Shown piece by piece: positions 62,320 to 64,000 of a stretch of 64,000 nt of DNA. The translations under genes were made by a program, and so were the position numbers. Every line of letters begins with the position of its first letter. The first letter of the stretch is position 1. Under the pieces are notes generated by a model. It was not told the origin of the DNA. It saw nothing but the letters and a program-made list of their open reading frames with translations, and ran no database searches. This DNA is from Baylisascaris procyonis (Eukaryota > Nematoda > Chromadorea > Rhabditida > Ascarididae), in contig JAZARR010000093.1 in the NCBI GenBank assembly GCA_037389465.1, forward strand, positions 1,848,501-1,912,500. Reading direction: 5' to 3'.

Positions 62320-64000
62320 TGTTTGCAAGCTCATTTCGCTTTGCATTTTGCGTTGAATCATATAAACACCTTTTGCCTATTCTCCTTCTCGTACATTGTC
62401 TTTGTATTTTTTACAATAAGAAGAGAAAGCAGAAGACCTGCGGAATAGCGAGAAAATTAGATGTGAAAATTTAGTGGCGTCCGGCAACGAATATCGCTAC
62501 ATTCTCATTCATGACCTCGTAGTTTTGCAGTTCATGTGCACAGATTGTTGACATTCTTTAAGTTGTTAATATAAAGCACGTGAAGGAAAGCACTTGTGAC
62601 ACCATAAGCGATGAATGCGACTGTTGGAAATAACCTGTACTTCCTCTCAAGCACAGACAGTTCCGGCCATTATCATATTTCCCCTTCCTTTAGTGATTGC
62701 TTTTTCGATCGCCCACCTAGCACTTCGCATAAATGCCAATCTAGGCAACAAAACTAGAGAAAGTGGACAGCAATTGTGAAAAAATGTAGAGGATTGTTTT
62801 CTATTATAGGCGTAAGCGCTCCTTGCAATTTTCTGCCATCCGAATTGCAATTGACTCATCCTAAAAAAACACAAATCCACACTTCAATTGGAGTAGAGAA
62901 GGAGGAAAGGGAGGGAGAAAGGAGGAATAACAAAGTACACCTATTGTGTGCTATATAGGAAGCGACAAAAGGTGCCAAAGAGAACCTCTCTCCTTTTAAT
63001 GAATCCACTCATAAGATGCCATCTCTCAATATTCCATTGCTGAAAATGATCTTTATGTGAGGAATTGCGATCGTTGTAGAGAAGATAACTAATTACGTCT
63101 CTAATTATAGACGTTGATTGCAAGAAATTGTGCTCCTTTTTTTTTTCCTTCATCGAGGAAGAGAATCAACGCCCTTTGCGATACAATGCGATGTCCAAAT
63201 AAAGAAAAAAAAAACAAATTAATTTTGCAAATAAATATAGAGAATGGATCTTTATAGTTTGATAGGGAGTTTTAATTAAGAGCGAAAACATGACCCCCTA
63301 GTTCACATCACCCGTCTGGTTAATGTGCATGGCAAGTGGCAATCGTCAAGCACTACCGATAATGGGCTCTTGTGGCGATTTGCTTCCAGTTCGCGCACCA
63401 AATTTCTTGCGCAAATCGAATCCAGCCTATATGTTCGTGTTGTTTGTGTCCGGCAAGGAGCATCAAGAGCAGCGCACCAAACCTGATTAGAGTCATTAAA
63501 AGCGAAAAGCAAATTGATCGAATTTCTATTGCACGCCAGAACCCACCGCAGCCAAACGAAATACGTATGGGACGTGTCTTGGTGCGAATTGATACGCAAA
63601 CGATGGCATACGGTAGCCTAAAACCATCTAACTCGCGTTCTTCCGTGAGCATTTATTGCTTTATTTATGCGCCTATGTAAATTTGCTCTACAAAAGTGCA
63701 TTATGCTATGTGTGCAGAAGGATATATCAGACAGTTTGAACCCGGCAGTCACTAGGGGTGGAGTTGTGAAATTTGATGGACGTAATGCATGTAGCAAAAT
63801 CTCACTTAGCAACTTCCACGCTGATCCATGAGTTTCGAAAACAATGTTATAAACATTTAGATGTGCTAAAAAATTATATGCGCTTCATACGGATTCACAC
63901 CGGCCGTGTTGCCGGGCTAGAAACCCATCGTAGAAAATTTGTACAGGCGGTTCAGATCAGTTGAGATAAAAAGGTATTTTTTCACATACCTTCGCACATT

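Larger units (their letters stand above)
48700..64000. other. no gene recognised
   Basis: About 15 kb of AT-rich sequence with only short, unsupported open frames. Upstream exons of the minus-strand gene at 48.6 kb could lie here but could not be identified. Weak candidates are minus-strand 57950-58140 (RYFMHLKKLSCVRLLGNE after a TTACCTTCAG acceptor) and plus-strand 63450-63680. Confidence 0.4.

Noticed and set aside
63372..63680. Frames of about 100 codons on both strands near the right end
   Set aside because: The strands overlap and neither has a family signature; they could be part of a gene beyond the window, but that cannot be supported.
1..64000. CRISPR arrays, bacterial operons, tRNA and rRNA genes
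   Set aside because: No regularly spaced repeats, Shine-Dalgarno-led gene strings, tRNA cloverleaf boxes or rRNA signatures were seen; the window is eukaryotic.

Overview
This is a eukaryotic, animal-type window. Its genes are split into short exons. Introns range from 47 bp to several kb and mostly end in T-rich AG acceptors. The 3' ends carry AATAAA signals, the non-coding DNA is AT-rich with long (AT)n tracts, and a BEL/Pao retrotransposon is present. The 47-bp intron, a TTTTCAG acceptor 2 bp before a start codon, and closely spaced same-strand genes suggest a nematode. The species cannot be named from sequence alone. Most long open frames are chance frames; the real genes emerged only by joining short exons on splice signals and phase.

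Layout. (1) About 0.3-15.5 kb, + strand: a fragmented NPRL3 gene (GATOR1 subunit, amino-acid branch of TORC1 control). Exons are recognised near 313, 2198, 2800, 10714, 12064, 13830 and 15383; the first exon and one or two middle exons are not located. (2) 3.7-10.4 kb: a BEL/Pao LTR retrotransposon with an env-like region, sense-oriented inside an NPRL3 intron. Its coding region has several stops and frameshifts although its terminal repeats are almost identical. (3) 17.8-19.7 kb, +: a complete four-exon UXT (prefoldin-alpha-like) gene, phases consistent throughout. (4) 20.76-21.59 kb, +: four phase-compatible exons of an unidentified gene. (5) 23.74-24.07 kb, +: two exons of an unidentified gene around a 47-bp intron, running in frame into (6). 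(6) 24.07-25.48 kb, +: LAS1 (pre-rRNA ITS2 endonuclease subunit) with its HEPN motif, split by one in-frame TAA. (7) 25.8-46.8 kb: no gene recognised. It holds long (AT)n tracts and a roughly 1.7-kb inverted-repeat (foldback-like) element at 33.96-35.64 kb. (8) 46.84-48.64 kb, - strand: two exons of an unidentified proline-rich protein. (9) 48.7-64 kb: no gene recognised; a G-run, palindromes and hairpins only.

The identified host genes serve growth and ribosome production: NPRL3 (nutrient signalling to TORC1), UXT (prefoldin-like co-chaperone) and LAS1 (60S subunit maturation). All lie on the + strand. Whether this is more than coincidence cannot be told from sequence. The points most worth a second look are the LAS1 in-frame stop, the unidentified exons upstream of it, the retrotransposon with near-identical LTRs but broken genes, and the foldback element.
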